64,000 nt of DNA from the NCBI GenBank assembly GCA_023436145.1, contig JAEZKP010000033.1, positions 1 to 64,000 of the forward strand, given 5' to 3'. Under the pieces are notes generated by a model, which saw only the letters and a program-made list of their open reading frames with translations, made no database searches and was not told the origin of the DNA. This document shows positions 53,349-62,970 of this stretch, in pieces (position 1 is the first letter of the stretch; every line of letters begins with the position of its first letter). The stretch is from Fibrobacterota bacterium. Lineage in GTDB: Bacteria > Fibrobacterota > Chitinivibrionia > Chitinivibrionales > Chitinispirillaceae. The position numbers were made by a program, and so were the translations under genes.

Positions 53349-54287
53349 TTATTCAAAATTTTTTTTAAAGTAATCAATTGTCTTCTCCAGACCCTCATCC
53401 AAAGGAATTGCAGGCTGCCATCCCAGCTTCTCTCTAGCTAAAGATATATCAGGCTGACGCTGCCTCGGGTCATCCGAAGGTAATTGACATTCAATTATCT
53501 TAGATTTACTTCCAGTAAGATGAATCACTTTTTCAGCCAGCTCCCGGATAGTAAACTCGGAGGGATTACCGATATTGACCGGTCCCAGAAAATCAGGACA
53601 ATTCATAAATCGCACCATCCCTTCAATCAGATCATCAACATAACAGAACGAACGGGTCTGGCTCCCGTCACCATAGATAGTGATATCTTTACCCCTTAAC
53701 GCCTGTACTATAAAATTGGAAACGACCCTGCCATCATTGGGGTTCATTCTGGGCCCGTAAGTATTGAAAATTCTCATTACTCTGATATCCACATTGTTCA
53801 TCCGGTGATAATCAAAGAAAAGTGTCTCCGCAACCCGCTTTCCTTCATCATAACATGACCGTATACCGATAGGGTTTACATTTCCCCAATAGCTTTCTAT
53901 CTGCGGGTGTACAGTGGGATCTCCATAAACTTCAGATGTGGATGCCTGTAAGACACGAGCCTTTACACGCTTAGCCAACCCCAGAACATTTATTGCCCCC
54001 ATCACACTGGTTTTAATGGTTTTCACTGCATTGTACTGATAGTGAACCGGTGATGCCGGACAGGCAAGATTATAGATCTGGTCAATCTCCAGAAACACCG
54101 GAAAAGTAATGTCATGACGCATCAGCTCAAAATTTCTGAAATCCATCAGGTGTTCAATGTTTTTTTTGCTGCCTGTAAAATAATTATCCAGACAGATCAC
54201 ATCATGCCCCTCATGCACCAGTCTTTCACACAAATGTGAACCCAGAAAACCAGCGCCCCCTGTTACCAATATCCTGAATCGACTCAT
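53349..54287 (-). CDS. UDP-glucuronate decarboxylase (UXS)
   Basis: A 312-residue short-chain dehydrogenase that makes UDP-xylose. The NAD site is 'VTGGAGFLGSHLCERL', the catalytic Tyr-Lys pair 'SCYDEGKRVAE' and substrate-site 'YFTGSKKNIEHLM'; 'RIFNTYGPRMNPNDGRVVSNF' is well conserved in UXS. UDP-xylose feeds polysaccharide or glycoprotein synthesis. Two ATGs stand together; the second (54287) is six bases from GAGG. A 25-copy heptamer array begins 23 bases upstream, in the place of the promoter. Confidence 0.9.
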   Translation of the reverse strand: MSRFRILVTGGAGFLGSHLCERLVHEGHDVICLDNYFTGSKKNIEHLMDFRNFELMRHDITFPVFLEIDQIYNLACPASPVHYQYNAVKTIKTSVMGAINVLGLAKRVKARVLQASTSEVYGDPTVHPQIESYWGNVNPIGIRSCYDEGKRVAETLFFDYHRMNNVDIRVMRIFNTYGPRMNPNDGRVVSNFIVQALRGKDITIYGDGSQTRSFCYVDDLIEGMVRFMNCPDFLGPVNIGNPSEFTIRELAEKVIHLTGSKSKIIECQLPSDDPRQRQPDISLAREKLGWQPAIPLDEGLEKTIDYFKKNFE

Positions 54288-54310
54288 CATTCACCTCATG
54301 AATAAGTTCA

Positions 54311-54485
54311 CAAATCTCAAATCACAAATCTCAAATCACAAATCTCAAATCACAAATCTCAAATCACAAATCTCAAATCACAAATCTCAAATCACAAATC
54401 ACAAATCACAAATCACAAATCTCAAATCACAAATCACAAATCACAAATCACAAATCACAAATCTCAAATCACAAATCACAAATCT
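54311..54485. repeat. array of 25 heptamers (CAAATCT / CAAATCA)
   Basis: An uninterrupted run of about 25 seven-base units, CAAATCT and CAAATCA, alternating at first and then mainly CAAATCA. Degenerate copies continue to about 54530. It fills the space between the UXS start and the end of the PfkB gene, where the UXS promoter should be. On the plus strand it reads as a false open frame. It has no spacers, so it is not a CRISPR. Confidence 0.9.
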
Positions 54486-54531
54486 CAAATTCATAAAATC
54501 TGAATTCTTAAATCTCAAATCTAAAATTATA

Positions 54532-55461
54532 TCAGACTGCTGTGATTTTCACATCTTCCATCAACTGCCACACCTCATTACGGGTAATAACTCCGGGCCC
54601 TTCATGCATTGCTTTAGAACAACCACAGGCAACCGCCATTCTGCAAAGTTCCGGAAAAGAGAAGTTTCTTTTTCTGGCCACCACAATTCCTGCAACCAGG
54701 GCATCTCCGCAACCCACCGTATCAACTGCAGAAACCTGAGGTGCAGAGCAGAGAAGACAATCATTACCATGAATCGCCATCAACCCATCCGCCCCTAAAG
54801 AAATAAAAACATAGGAAATACCCATATCCAGAAATCTTTTCCCCTTCAGGGCAATATGATGAACACCCTTAATCTGTTCACCAAAGAAATCTTCCAGTTC
54901 AGTCAAATTGGGTTTGATCATAAGCGGTTTGGCTCTGATGCCGGTCTTTAAAGCAGGCCCTCTGGTATCCAGAATTGTTTGCGAACCTGCCTCGGTACAT
55001 AATTTGAGCATTGTGGCGTAAATGTCGTCATCAAAGCCTTTTAAAACACTTCCTGAAAAACACCAGTAATCTCCATTTGAGGGCAGAGATTTAAAGAAAG
55101 TGAGAAACTCATCCTGAACACGGGAAGCCACCATAGAAGAAGAACTGCTGATATGAGATACGAATCCGGTATTTTGCTCTATGATGGTAGCGTTGATCCT
55201 TAAGCTGCCAGGTATAACAAAAAAGCGGTTATTTATCTGCATATGCTCCAGGTATCGGGTGGTGCGTTTAAGGTCATATTCTGCCATTAAGCCGGTCACG
55301 CATACCTCTTCACCCAGTGTTTTAACCACATTTGCCACATTAATCCCTTTTCCAGCAGGAAAAATCATCTGAGGAACATCTGTAAAAGTAGAGCCGGACC
55401 GGAAATCATTTACTTTATAAATAACATCCAGTGCAGGATTTAACAAAGAACAATAGATCAA
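54532..55461 (-). CDS. PfkB-family sugar kinase (FruK/LacC-like)
   Basis: A 309-residue kinase with a TTG start and GGGAG nine bases upstream. The family motifs are 'GKGINVANVVKTLG' (first PfkB signature) and 'DTVGCGDALVAGIVV' with the catalytic Asp; 'ILDTRGPALKTGI' and 'MIKPNLTELEDFFG' fit the 1-phosphofructokinase / tagatose-6-phosphate kinase branch. No PTS gene is nearby, so the substrate is uncertain. The 3' end adjoins the heptamer array. Confidence 0.85.
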   Translation of the reverse strand: MIYCSLLNPALDVIYKVNDFRSGSTFTDVPQMIFPAGKGINVANVVKTLGEEVCVTGLMAEYDLKRTTRYLEHMQINNRFFVIPGSLRINATIIEQNTGFVSHISSSSSMVASRVQDEFLTFFKSLPSNGDYWCFSGSVLKGFDDDIYATMLKLCTEAGSQTILDTRGPALKTGIRAKPLMIKPNLTELEDFFGEQIKGVHHIALKGKRFLDMGISYVFISLGADGLMAIHGNDCLLCSAPQVSAVDTVGCGDALVAGIVVARKRNFSFPELCRMAVACGCSKAMHEGPGVITRNEVWQLMEDVKITAV

Positions 55462-55679
55462 AAAACGGACTCCCGGTTAATAGACAAGTAAAGTAGCTTC
55501 ATGGCCTTGATCAGCATACCAGCCAGAAAAATACCCGTAATGATTTGAGCACCCCGGAGAAGCCTGGTAAGTAGTTTGAAATTTTTCATAAAACCGATCC
55601 AGGAAATCTTTAAAAATATATGAGAGTAGCGGCTGCTGCACTAAAAATCAGAGTCAACCGGAAGAGGCAAAGAAACTGA

Positions 55680-55697
55680 TCCCGCCAGGCGACGGGA
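55680..55697 (-). terminator. hairpin after the sigma/anti-sigma genes
   Basis: TCCCG and CGGGA enclose CCAGGCGA (plus strand), 10 bases after the anti-sigma stop. The minus-strand continuation (TCAGTTTCTTTG) is only moderately T-rich, so the terminator would be weak. Confidence 0.5.
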
Positions 55698-55706
55698 CCG
55701 GGAAAT

Positions 55707-56234
55707 TTACTTGTTTTTCAGGTCAACAGGGAAAACGCCTTTTGATTCCAGAGAACCTCTGGTTTTGGAGAAGTAAAGACCTGTATCATTTGCGCTGTCA
55801 TTTATCAGAGAATCCTGACCTGAGGATTTCACAGATTGCAAAGGCTCAGAAATCTCATTTCTCTCAATGACCACCGCGTTTTTTGCACTGTTTTGAAGAT
55901 TCATGGCAAAGTAGCCAACCACAGCAAATCCCACTGCGAAAAACGTGACCGAAAAGGCGGTTTTTTTCAAAAAAGATGGCAGCAAACCCAAAGTAGTGAG
56001 CTGTTTTCGGGAGTTGGAGCAAACTCTCAAAATTTCTTCATCAACTTTTCTGGAAGGTATTTCCTGGAGGTTAGTTAATTTAAAGAGGTGCGTCCTTTCT
56101 TTTTCGTAAAGCTCTGATTGTTCCTTGCACTCGGCACAGACATTCAGGTGCTCCTGATATAACCTAGCCTGATCAACATCCAACTCCTTAGAGCTGTACA
56201 GTAAACCTGTAACTTCCCATTCACTGCACGCCAT
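55707..56234 (-). CDS. zinc-finger anti-sigma factor
   Basis: A 175-residue protein. The N-terminal domain has 'HLNVCAECKEQ' (HxxxCxxC), the ZAS-type motif of anti-sigma factors. A membrane helix lies near 93-112 (FSVTFFAVGFAVVGYFAMNL), followed by a ~60-residue extracytoplasmic tail without recognisable domain. ATG at 56234 with AAGGGGG upstream. The start overlaps the sigma gene by 14 bases. It probably holds the ECF sigma factor at the membrane until an envelope signal is received. Confidence 0.8.
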   Translation of the reverse strand: MACSEWEVTGLLYSSKELDVDQARLYQEHLNVCAECKEQSELYEKERTHLFKLTNLQEIPSRKVDEEILRVCSNSRKQLTTLGLLPSFLKKTAFSVTFFAVGFAVVGYFAMNLQNSAKNAVVIERNEISEPLQSVKSSGQDSLINDSANDTGLYFSKTRGSLESKGVFPVDLKNK

Positions 56235-56790
56235 CAATCCCCCTTTTCTTCAGTTCCTTTCGAATATTTTTCAAAGCCAACCTCATTCTGCCTAAAGCAG
56301 TATTTATTGGACAATCCATAATTTTTGCTATTTCTTTAAAAGGAACCCCTCCAAGCTCTCTGAGAAGAAAGACTTCTCTTTGAAGGGGATCCAATGTTTC
56401 AACAGCCTCGTTAATTAAAGCGCGTAAGTCCTGATTAGTTAACTGTTGGTCAGGAGCTTCTATCTTACTTCCGATCGCCGTCTCCGCATCTTGCTTATGT
56501 TCAGTTTCCACTTTAGCATGGCGGAAAAAATCAATGGTCCTTTTATGCGCAATTCCAAATAACCAACTCAGAAAGCTTCTGGACCTGTCAAACTGGTCGG
56601 CGTTTCTCAGAGCCGCAAAGAAGGTCTCCTGTAAAAGATCCTCTGCAATCTCCCGATCACCAGTCATTCTTACCAGAAACCCGAATACTCGGGTTTTATA
56701 CTTTTCATAGAGCGCTGAAAAACCCTCTGATTTTCCATTCAACCAGAGATCAAAAAAGTGCTGATCATCATTCATTTGCTGTTCTTGCAT
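56221..56790 (-). CDS. ECF-type RNA polymerase sigma factor
   Basis: A 189-residue sigma-70-family factor with regions 2 and 4 only. Region 2: 'FSALYEKYKTRVFGFLVRMTGDREIAEDLLQETFFAALRN..FDRSRSFLSWLFGIAHKRTIDFFR'. Region 4: 'LDPLQREVFLLRELGGVPFKEIAKIMDCPINTALGRMRLALKNIRKEL'. It is paired with the anti-sigma gene downstream. The regulon is unknown; extracytoplasmic stress is the usual signal. Confidence 0.9.
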   Translation of the reverse strand: MQEQQMNDDQHFFDLWLNGKSEGFSALYEKYKTRVFGFLVRMTGDREIAEDLLQETFFAALRNADQFDRSRSFLSWLFGIAHKRTIDFFRHAKVETEHKQDAETAIGSKIEAPDQQLTNQDLRALINEAVETLDPLQREVFLLRELGGVPFKEIAKIMDCPINTALGRMRLALKNIRKELKKRGIDGVQ

Positions 56791-57073
56791 ATAATACGTC
56801 TTCTCTGAAACATTTATTTTGAGAATTTTGGATTTTTTTTTACCACCCGTTTAACTCTTTAATATACAAAATTGGCAGGTGCTTGATGATTTGCTTAATA
56901 GCAGTTGTTGCAAAGAATGGGCCTGAAAACAAAGAGGGGCTCTAAGCCCCCATTTTTCAACTATTTAGTGTCGACAACAAACACTAACATTTCTCATGAA
57001 GCTAAGGTTTTACCCTCTCCCGGCCAATTATCTGCCCTAAAATTATGATCATTAACAATTTGATGCCCATAAA
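56791..57073. other. spacer with a bidirectional hairpin
   Basis: GGGGCT and AGCCCC (56936-56950) form a six-base stem with a three-base loop, the best terminator candidate for the large TPR gene, whose minus-strand transcript reads into a moderately T-rich stretch (CTCTTTGTTTTC). On the plus strand CATTTTT follows the stem. The rest of the spacer holds only the upstream region of the sigma gene. Confidence 0.55.
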
Positions 57074-60000
57074 CTATTTAGCTGCAGAGTCATTTAATTC
57101 CTGCAATATCAATGGATTATTCGGCTCCATCTGCCTGGCCAGCTCCAGATACTTCTTGTACTCCGCCATACTTTTACGCATCTTTGCCACCTTAGCTAAC
57201 CCCAACTGCGCCAAAGCCATCTTTGGGTCAGCACGTAAAGCCCTGGTGTAAAAAGTCTCTGCCCAGGGGAGCTTGGATTGTTGAAGATGAGTCTCCGCAC
57301 GTTCAAAAAGAGTCTGTGGATGTTCAGGCACTATAAGCATAACCTCTTTATACACCTCGACTGCATCATCGTATTTTTTCCTGGATCTTAAGATTCTGGC
57401 TTTCAATAGAAATGCATCTATATTTTCTCCCTCTGTGGCCAATATATCCTCTACTACATCCTCTGCATCCTTGCCCTTTCCATGTGCAAGCAACGCTTCC
57501 GCATAAATCATCTGATATTTGGTTTCTCTGGATAGCTCAAGCAACTCTTTCATCTCCTTGAGCGCCTTGTCACTCTGACCGGATTTCTGGAAAAGCTCAA
57601 AGAGCTGGAACCGTATGTTCACATTATCTTTACTTATGCTTTTAGCTTTGGTCAGAAGCTCAATCGCCTCCCCGCTACGGCCGGTTTTAATGTATCCCAA
57701 ACCCAGATTTTCCATGGTCTCCCCATCATCGGGTTTAAGAGCATTTGCCATCTCCAGATGCACAATACCCTGGTTTACCTGTCCTTTTCTAGTGAGAATA
57801 ATACCAATCTGTTTGTTGGCCTCAATATTCTGAGGATCAGTTTCTACATACTTCTGCAGTGCATAAAGCTGCTCATCCACTTTACCCATTTTTCCATACA
57901 CCCGCCCTAACTCCAGGTACACTGCCGGAACACTGGATGCCAGATCTGTAACCCTGGTGAGCATTGCTACGGCTTTTTGAAGAGTTTCCTTATTTGCAGA
58001 GTAGATCAGGCCCAGGCGCAGAAAACTACGATAATCCGCAGGGTAATTTTTAATGTTCTGCTCATAGAGCTTCTGTGAAGCCTCCAGCTTGGTGTTTTCC
58101 AGATAAAAAGCCTGTTTATATGCAGCATCAGGTTCCTTTACCCCCGGTAAAGCCAGATAATCACCATAAGCGATTGACGCCTGTGTGTAGTTACTGTCTT
58201 TTTCATAAGCTTCTGCAAGCATTTTGTAAACCTGATAGACAATACTGCCCTTAATTTTATTACCCGATTTTACAGACTCCAGAACCTTTACCGCATCTTT
58301 ATATTTCGCACTGTTAAAACATGCTTCACTATACATCATCAGATAATCAGGTGATGTGTCAGCACCCAGATAGGAAAGATATTTGGCAGCTTCTGCATAC
58401 TCTTTACGATCAAACAGCTTCTTTCCTAAAATCTTTATCACCTCGCTATCCGAAGTGTTCTTTTCCACATATTTTTTGAATACTTTTATACCCTCCTGCT
58501 CTTTACCCATTCGAAAATAGATCTCTCCAAGTTCTTTATATTCGGCATTTGCAGAAGGATTCATCATAACCGCCTGTTCATAGGATATTGCAGCCCCTGC
58601 CAGGTCTCCATCTGCAGCCTGACAGGACCCCAGTGCACTCAGCGCATCCACATTGGATGGCTCCATCTGCAATGCTTTCTGATACATCTGAATGGCCTTA
58701 GGGTAACTCTTATTTTTCTGATAAATCATTCCCAGAGTGGTATATGTGCCCACATCCGCGTCACCATCCTGAATCAACCTGGAAAAAGCAGTGATCACTT
58801 CATCCTGCTGCCCCTTGGCAATTACAATCTCGGCATATCTTTTGTAAAATCCCTTTATGGCCGGATTGAGCTTCATGGCAGATCTGTATGCCTCCAGAGC
58901 ACCATCATAGTCTTTCTGCTCATAGAGCAAATTGCCCAGATCCCTTTTGGCTTCCGCATCTTCCGGGGCAAAATCCAGATACCGACGCAAAAAAGTCACA
59001 GCTTCCTTCATATTGCCTTTTTTTCTGGACAATTCACACAAACGGCGGAATATATCGGGTTCTTTAGGAGTAAGTATGGATAGTTCAGTGTAATAAATGA
59101 TTGCAGATTCTATATCATTGGCTGCATCAGCAGCACGTGCCAGGCGTAAACGGGATTCCACGTTACTTCTGTCCAGTACCGCGATCCTTTTATCCAGTTC
59201 CTTTAATTTCTCCTTTTCATTATTTTGTAAATAACAGGTGGCCAGCTGCTGCAGGTAATCCATTTTATAGGATTCCTTCTTTACCATATATTCCAGATGC
59301 TCCTGGGCAGCTTTGTAATTTTTATCTTTCATAAGGATGGATGCCAGCAATGTACGGGCATCCCAAGCCCCTGCATCCATACTGATTGCAGCTTTCGCTG
59401 CATCCCTGGCCTTATCAAACTGACCAAGATTAAATGCAGCAGTCGCCATTCCCTCGCTGGCTGATGAGCTGCGACGCAAGGAATTACTTTTTTCGAAATT
59501 GCTCAATGCATCTGAATACTTTTTGGACTTTAAACTGTGCTGGCCCAGTGCCAGATAAACCTGTGGATCATTAGGACTCAGATTTAACAGTGTCTCATAT
59601 GTTTTGCGTGCCTTCTCCTCCATACCATTTTTCTGATAAAGATCAGCCAGACGGGCATAAGCCTCAATATTTTTACTATTAAGAGCGATTGCCTTTTCCA
59701 GACTGCTGATTGCATTGTCTTTTTGTCCTGCACCCATCTGTGCTTCTGCTATAAGTAAATATATCTCCGGAACAGTCAGAGCCTTCTGGTCTGCTTTGAC
59801 AACAAATTGAAACTGTTCCAAAGCACTGCTGAAAGATTCAGCTTTCAATCTGATTCTCCCAAGTTTTTCTCTGGACAACAGAGCATTAGTTTGAGTGGAA
59901 GCTCCGAAATTTTCCACTGCAGCCTCAAAGGATTCCACCATAGTTCTGGTGTCTCCGTTTTTCTCACCACAAATACCCATTTTATAAAAATCATCTGCAG

Positions 60001-60769
60001 AAAGCAACTCTGCAGAAACCTTTTTAAATTCTTCAGCAGCCAATTTATAATTTTTCTGCCCAAAATACGCTCTGGCCAAATCGATTGAAGCTTCGGAAGG
60101 ACCTCCTGCAGAGGCCGCCAGCTTAAGATACTTAAGAGCTGAATCTGCCCCCCCGCTTTCAAGATATGCTTTTCCTATTCTGTAAACGACCTGTCCATCC
60201 TGCTCCTTTTTGGATATTTTTTTTAACAGAGAAATTGATTTATCCCAGACTTTCTCATGGAAATAAATCAACCCCAGTTCCCGATTGGCAATAGTGTTGG
60301 AAGAGTCACTCTGAATCACTTTTTCCAGTGCTTTTTTAGCATCAGCAGGCCGGTTAAGTGAAATACAGGCACGGGCATATTCCCAACTGGCTTCAGCAGT
60401 AAAATTCTTCTGTAAAGCTTTCTGGGCCATATTCAAAGCATTGTCAGGCTGATTAAGAGAGTTATACACTTTGGCAGCACCAACTAAGGCATTATAGTCA
60501 TCCGGGTTCATCCTCCAGGAGACCAGATAACAGGCCAACGCCTTCTCTGTCATTCCTAAAGCTTCATTTGCTTTCCCTAGCTTAACCCATACCTCTGGCG
60601 GACGCTCAGTCAGCTTTTCATCTGCATATTCAATAGCTTCCTTGTATTTCCCCGATGAGATCAGCTTATCGAAAGCATCATCCGCATTAACCGTTGAAAC
60701 AAAAGAAAACAGAATAACTAAATATCCTGCAGCTGCCAGAAAATTCAACCTGTTCCATTTCTCTCTCAT
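57074..60769 (-). CDS. giant periplasmic TPR-repeat protein
   Basis: A 1231-residue exported protein. A signal peptide (FLAAAGYLVILFSFVSTVNA) is followed by about 30 TPR units from residue 35 to the end, for example 'YKEAIEYADEKL', 'GLIYFHEKVWDKSISLLKKI', 'GMIYQKNKSYPKAIQMYQKALQMEP' and 'GQVNQGIVHLEMANALKP'. No catalytic domain is visible. The protein forms a long superhelical scaffold and may assemble envelope or secretion complexes, such as a PilQ-like or lipoprotein transport system. RBS AGAGGGGAA. A TATAAT box lies about 45 bases before the start. Confidence 0.85.
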   Translation of the reverse strand: MREKWNRLNFLAAAGYLVILFSFVSTVNADDAFDKLISSGKYKEAIEYADEKLTERPPEVWVKLGKANEALGMTEKALACYLVSWRMNPDDYNALVGAAKVYNSLNQPDNALNMAQKALQKNFTAEASWEYARACISLNRPADAKKALEKVIQSDSSNTIANRELGLIYFHEKVWDKSISLLKKISKKEQDGQVVYRIGKAYLESGGADSALKYLKLAASAGGPSEASIDLARAYFGQKNYKLAAEEFKKVSAELLSADDFYKMGICGEKNGDTRTMVESFEAAVENFGASTQTNALLSREKLGRIRLKAESFSSALEQFQFVVKADQKALTVPEIYLLIAEAQMGAGQKDNAISSLEKAIALNSKNIEAYARLADLYQKNGMEEKARKTYETLLNLSPNDPQVYLALGQHSLKSKKYSDALSNFEKSNSLRRSSSASEGMATAAFNLGQFDKARDAAKAAISMDAGAWDARTLLASILMKDKNYKAAQEHLEYMVKKESYKMDYLQQLATCYLQNNEKEKLKELDKRIAVLDRSNVESRLRLARAADAANDIESAIIYYTELSILTPKEPDIFRRLCELSRKKGNMKEAVTFLRRYLDFAPEDAEAKRDLGNLLYEQKDYDGALEAYRSAMKLNPAIKGFYKRYAEIVIAKGQQDEVITAFSRLIQDGDADVGTYTTLGMIYQKNKSYPKAIQMYQKALQMEPSNVDALSALGSCQAADGDLAGAAISYEQAVMMNPSANAEYKELGEIYFRMGKEQEGIKVFKKYVEKNTSDSEVIKILGKKLFDRKEYAEAAKYLSYLGADTSPDYLMMYSEACFNSAKYKDAVKVLESVKSGNKIKGSIVYQVYKMLAEAYEKDSNYTQASIAYGDYLALPGVKEPDAAYKQAFYLENTKLEASQKLYEQNIKNYPADYRSFLRLGLIYSANKETLQKAVAMLTRVTDLASSVPAVYLELGRVYGKMGKVDEQLYALQKYVETDPQNIEANKQIGIILTRKGQVNQGIVHLEMANALKPDDGETMENLGLGYIKTGRSGEAIELLTKAKSISKDNVNIRFQLFELFQKSGQSDKALKEMKELLELSRETKYQMIYAEALLAHGKGKDAEDVVEDILATEGENIDAFLLKARILRSRKKYDDAVEVYKEVMLIVPEHPQTLFERAETHLQQSKLPWAETFYTRALRADPKMALAQLGLAKVAKMRKSMAEYKKYLELARQMEPNNPLILQELNDSAAK

Positions 60770-60860
60770 TTTTATTTCCCCTCTGTAGCATTTCGAGTGA
60801 TAACTCTATATTACTGAATTATAACATTTTCCACGGAAATTTGTACACATTAGAATTAAT

Positions 60861-61475
60861 TCAGCTCCTGCCTGCCCGACTTCTCCTCAATTTTTCCATG
60901 CAAGCAGTGAAATGTTGCCAATCGAATAAATCTCCAGGATCATTTTTTATCCCTTCCCGCAATCCTAAACTAATCGCTCTTTCACCGGCAATCTGATCAT
61001 GCCCAACATACTTGAACTCCCTGCCATAACGGATTTCTATTGAATCACAGAGCCTGCATAACGATTTGTATTGCAGTCCTGTGAATCCACTTTTTTCTGT
61101 AGCCATCAATTCTATTCCGATGGAAAAATCATTAACCCCTGTCCGGTTATCCGGCTCAGGCATTATACTTCCACCACAATGCCAGGCTTTTTTCTGTTCA
61201 GGTACCAGCATTGTAGTGATTCCTCTCCTGTCGATCAGATAATGACTGCTGACCCCATAGTCGCAAAAAATTCCTAAAATCGCCTTCAAATCAAACGGAA
61301 ATCCTGGCTGCAAATTAATAGCACTTATATAATGAATGACGATAACATCAATCTGATTACTGCTGCGCTCCTGCCAGAACCACTGTTTTCCAGATTCCCT
61401 GATCCTCTCTCCTACGGTGTTGTTACAAAGGAAAAATTGGTTTTCAACATCCAGTAACAGTGTTTTTATCTTCAT
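60861..61475 (-). CDS. AmpD-like N-acetylmuramoyl-L-alanine amidase
   Basis: A 204-residue amidase_2 protein. Zinc ligands fit 'VIVIHYIS' (His), 'VGHDQIAGERA' (His) and 'KNDPGDLFDW' (Asp), and 'SSHYLIDRRGIT' is the substrate strand. There is no signal peptide, which suggests a cytoplasmic enzyme that recycles muropeptides, like AmpD. GAGGT lies upstream of the ATG. Divergent from the FolM-like gene. Confidence 0.85.
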   Translation of the reverse strand: MKIKTLLLDVENQFFLCNNTVGERIRESGKQWFWQERSSNQIDVIVIHYISAINLQPGFPFDLKAILGIFCDYGVSSHYLIDRRGITTMLVPEQKKAWHCGGSIMPEPDNRTGVNDFSIGIELMATEKSGFTGLQYKSLCRLCDSIEIRYGREFKYVGHDQIAGERAISLGLREGIKNDPGDLFDWQHFTACMEKLRRSRAGRS

Positions 61476-61573
61476 ATAACCTCAACAGAAAAACCAAACG
61501 GCTCACTTTCAAATACAAGATTTCTCTGCAGCAACTGCAAATTACATCTTTATTATATTATATTGTATTAACT

Positions 61574-62284
61574 ATGTCACAACTAACAAATGCAGTACTC
61601 ATTACCGGCGGATCAAAAAGATTAGGTTTACAATTCGCCCTGAAAACTCTTGAAATGGGTTTTTCCGCAATAATTCATTACCGCAATGATATCAGTGATG
61701 CCCTTAATACTATTCCCTTAAAAGAATCTAAAAACCGGGTGTACTTCATACAACATGATCTCTCAGAATCACCGGAGCTGGTTCTGGATAAAGCTCTTAA
61801 TCTTCCGGTTAAGCTCTCTGGTCTGATCAACAACGCTTCAATATTTACTGAAGGCAATCTTAATAATATAGATGATTTAAAGAAAATAATTTGGATCAAT
61901 GCACTTGTTCCAGCACAAATAAACACATCCTTCTTCCAGAAAGTTAAAAAAGGCTGGATTATAAACATCACTGACGCGATTATCCAGAAACCGAACAGCC
62001 GTTTCCAAAACTACCGTATCTCCAAGCTGCTCCTGGAACAATTAACCAGACAGCAAGCCTATCTTTTCGCTCCAGAACTCAGAGTCAATGCACTGGCTCC
62101 CGGTGCAATGCTACCAGCCTCATTCGAAGATCAACACTATTTTGACTCTTTATCCGAAATAATTCCTTTGCACACCACTGGCGATATACACTCATTAATG
62201 AATGCATATGAGTTTCTGGTCAAATCTCCTTACATAACCGGAGAAACGATCCGGGTGGATGGGGGATGGAATATGGTATCCTGA
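61574..62284 (+). CDS. FolM-like short-chain dehydrogenase/pteridine reductase
   Basis: A 236-residue SDR. The frame is open from 61460, but the ATG at 61574 starts at the normal 'NAVLITGGSKRLGLQFALK'. 'NNAS' and the pair Tyr-x3-Lys in 'NYRISK' are the SDR signatures, and 'INITDA' has Asp where most SDRs have Ser, which is typical of FolM/PTR1 dihydropteridine reductases. The C-terminus has 'GETIRVDGGWNM'. It may reduce dihydromonapterin or dihydrofolate. Confidence 0.65.
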   Translation: MSQLTNAVLITGGSKRLGLQFALKTLEMGFSAIIHYRNDISDALNTIPLKESKNRVYFIQHDLSESPELVLDKALNLPVKLSGLINNASIFTEGNLNNIDDLKKIIWINALVPAQINTSFFQKVKKGWIINITDAIIQKPNSRFQNYRISKLLLEQLTRQQAYLFAPELRVNALAPGAMLPASFEDQHYFDSLSEIIPLHTTGDIHSLMNAYEFLVKSPYITGETIRVDGGWNMVS

Positions 62285-62286
62285 TT

Positions 62287-62787
62287 TTAATCAAGTGGTG
62301 AATGTGCATGAGTAAGCGGTTTGGGAAATCTGGTCAGGATAAAGGGGATGATCCTTTCGATATGAAAAAAAAGTGACTGAAATGTCTTATGGTAGGTCTC
62401 CAACTTTCCTCCCACAGGATCTTTAATTGTTCCTTTATTAGTTTCCTTTCCAGGCCAGCAACCCAGTAAAAATGTTTGCGGATAAACCTGCGGGAAAAAA
62501 ATGTGTAAAAATTCCTTATGTACTGGTTCCATCACCAGTATCAGATCACTTGCAGCCAGCTCTTCTCCAATCAAATGTCTGGACCCATGAGAAGAGATAT
62601 CGATATTATATTGGCGACACACTTCAACTGCCAGACCAGTTGCAGCGTACCCTTCAACTCCATGAGTTCCCATTGAAGATACCTGTATGTCCCCTCTTTC
62701 AAGCGAGGATAATCGATGCTTCAAAATCCCTTCAGCCATAGGGCTTCGGCACATGTTTGCAGTACATATAAAGATTATCGATGACAC
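62287..62787 (-). CDS. low-molecular-weight protein-tyrosine phosphatase-like protein
   Basis: A 166-residue protein. The P-loop is 'FICTANMCRSPMAEGIL' (CTANMCRS in place of Cx5R) and the DP-type catalytic loop is 'KDPVGG'. 'GTHGVEGYAATGLAVEVCRQY', 'DISSHGSRHL' complete the fold. Members dephosphorylate bacterial tyrosine kinases of capsule export. GTG starts at 62817 and 62787 are in frame; the second has AGAGGT five bases before it and gives the usual protein start. Confidence 0.8.
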   Translation of the reverse strand: MSSIIFICTANMCRSPMAEGILKHRLSSLERGDIQVSSMGTHGVEGYAATGLAVEVCRQYNIDISSHGSRHLIGEELAASDLILVMEPVHKEFLHIFFPQVYPQTFLLGCWPGKETNKGTIKDPVGGKLETYHKTFQSLFFHIERIIPFILTRFPKPLTHAHSPLD

Positions 62788-62970
62788 AGTACCTCTTAAA
62801 CTATAGATTTCACTCACTAAGGTGAAAATACTATTTTTTAACCTGAATCAGGCTATACTTCAGTGTTAATTAACAGTATGTCCGGGAAAATAATACTCAG
62901 GGGAACTGAACACTTATAAGCAATAAAACTGTCCATTACAGATTTTAATATAATTAAAAGGAGAATCATC

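Noticed and set aside
54311..54485. CRISPR-like regular repeat
   Set aside because: The unit is seven bases with no spacers, and no cas gene is present.
54298..54798. 166-codon plus-strand frame beginning in the heptamer array
   Set aside because: The first part is the array read as a period-seven peptide, and the second part lies antisense to the PfkB gene. No RBS.
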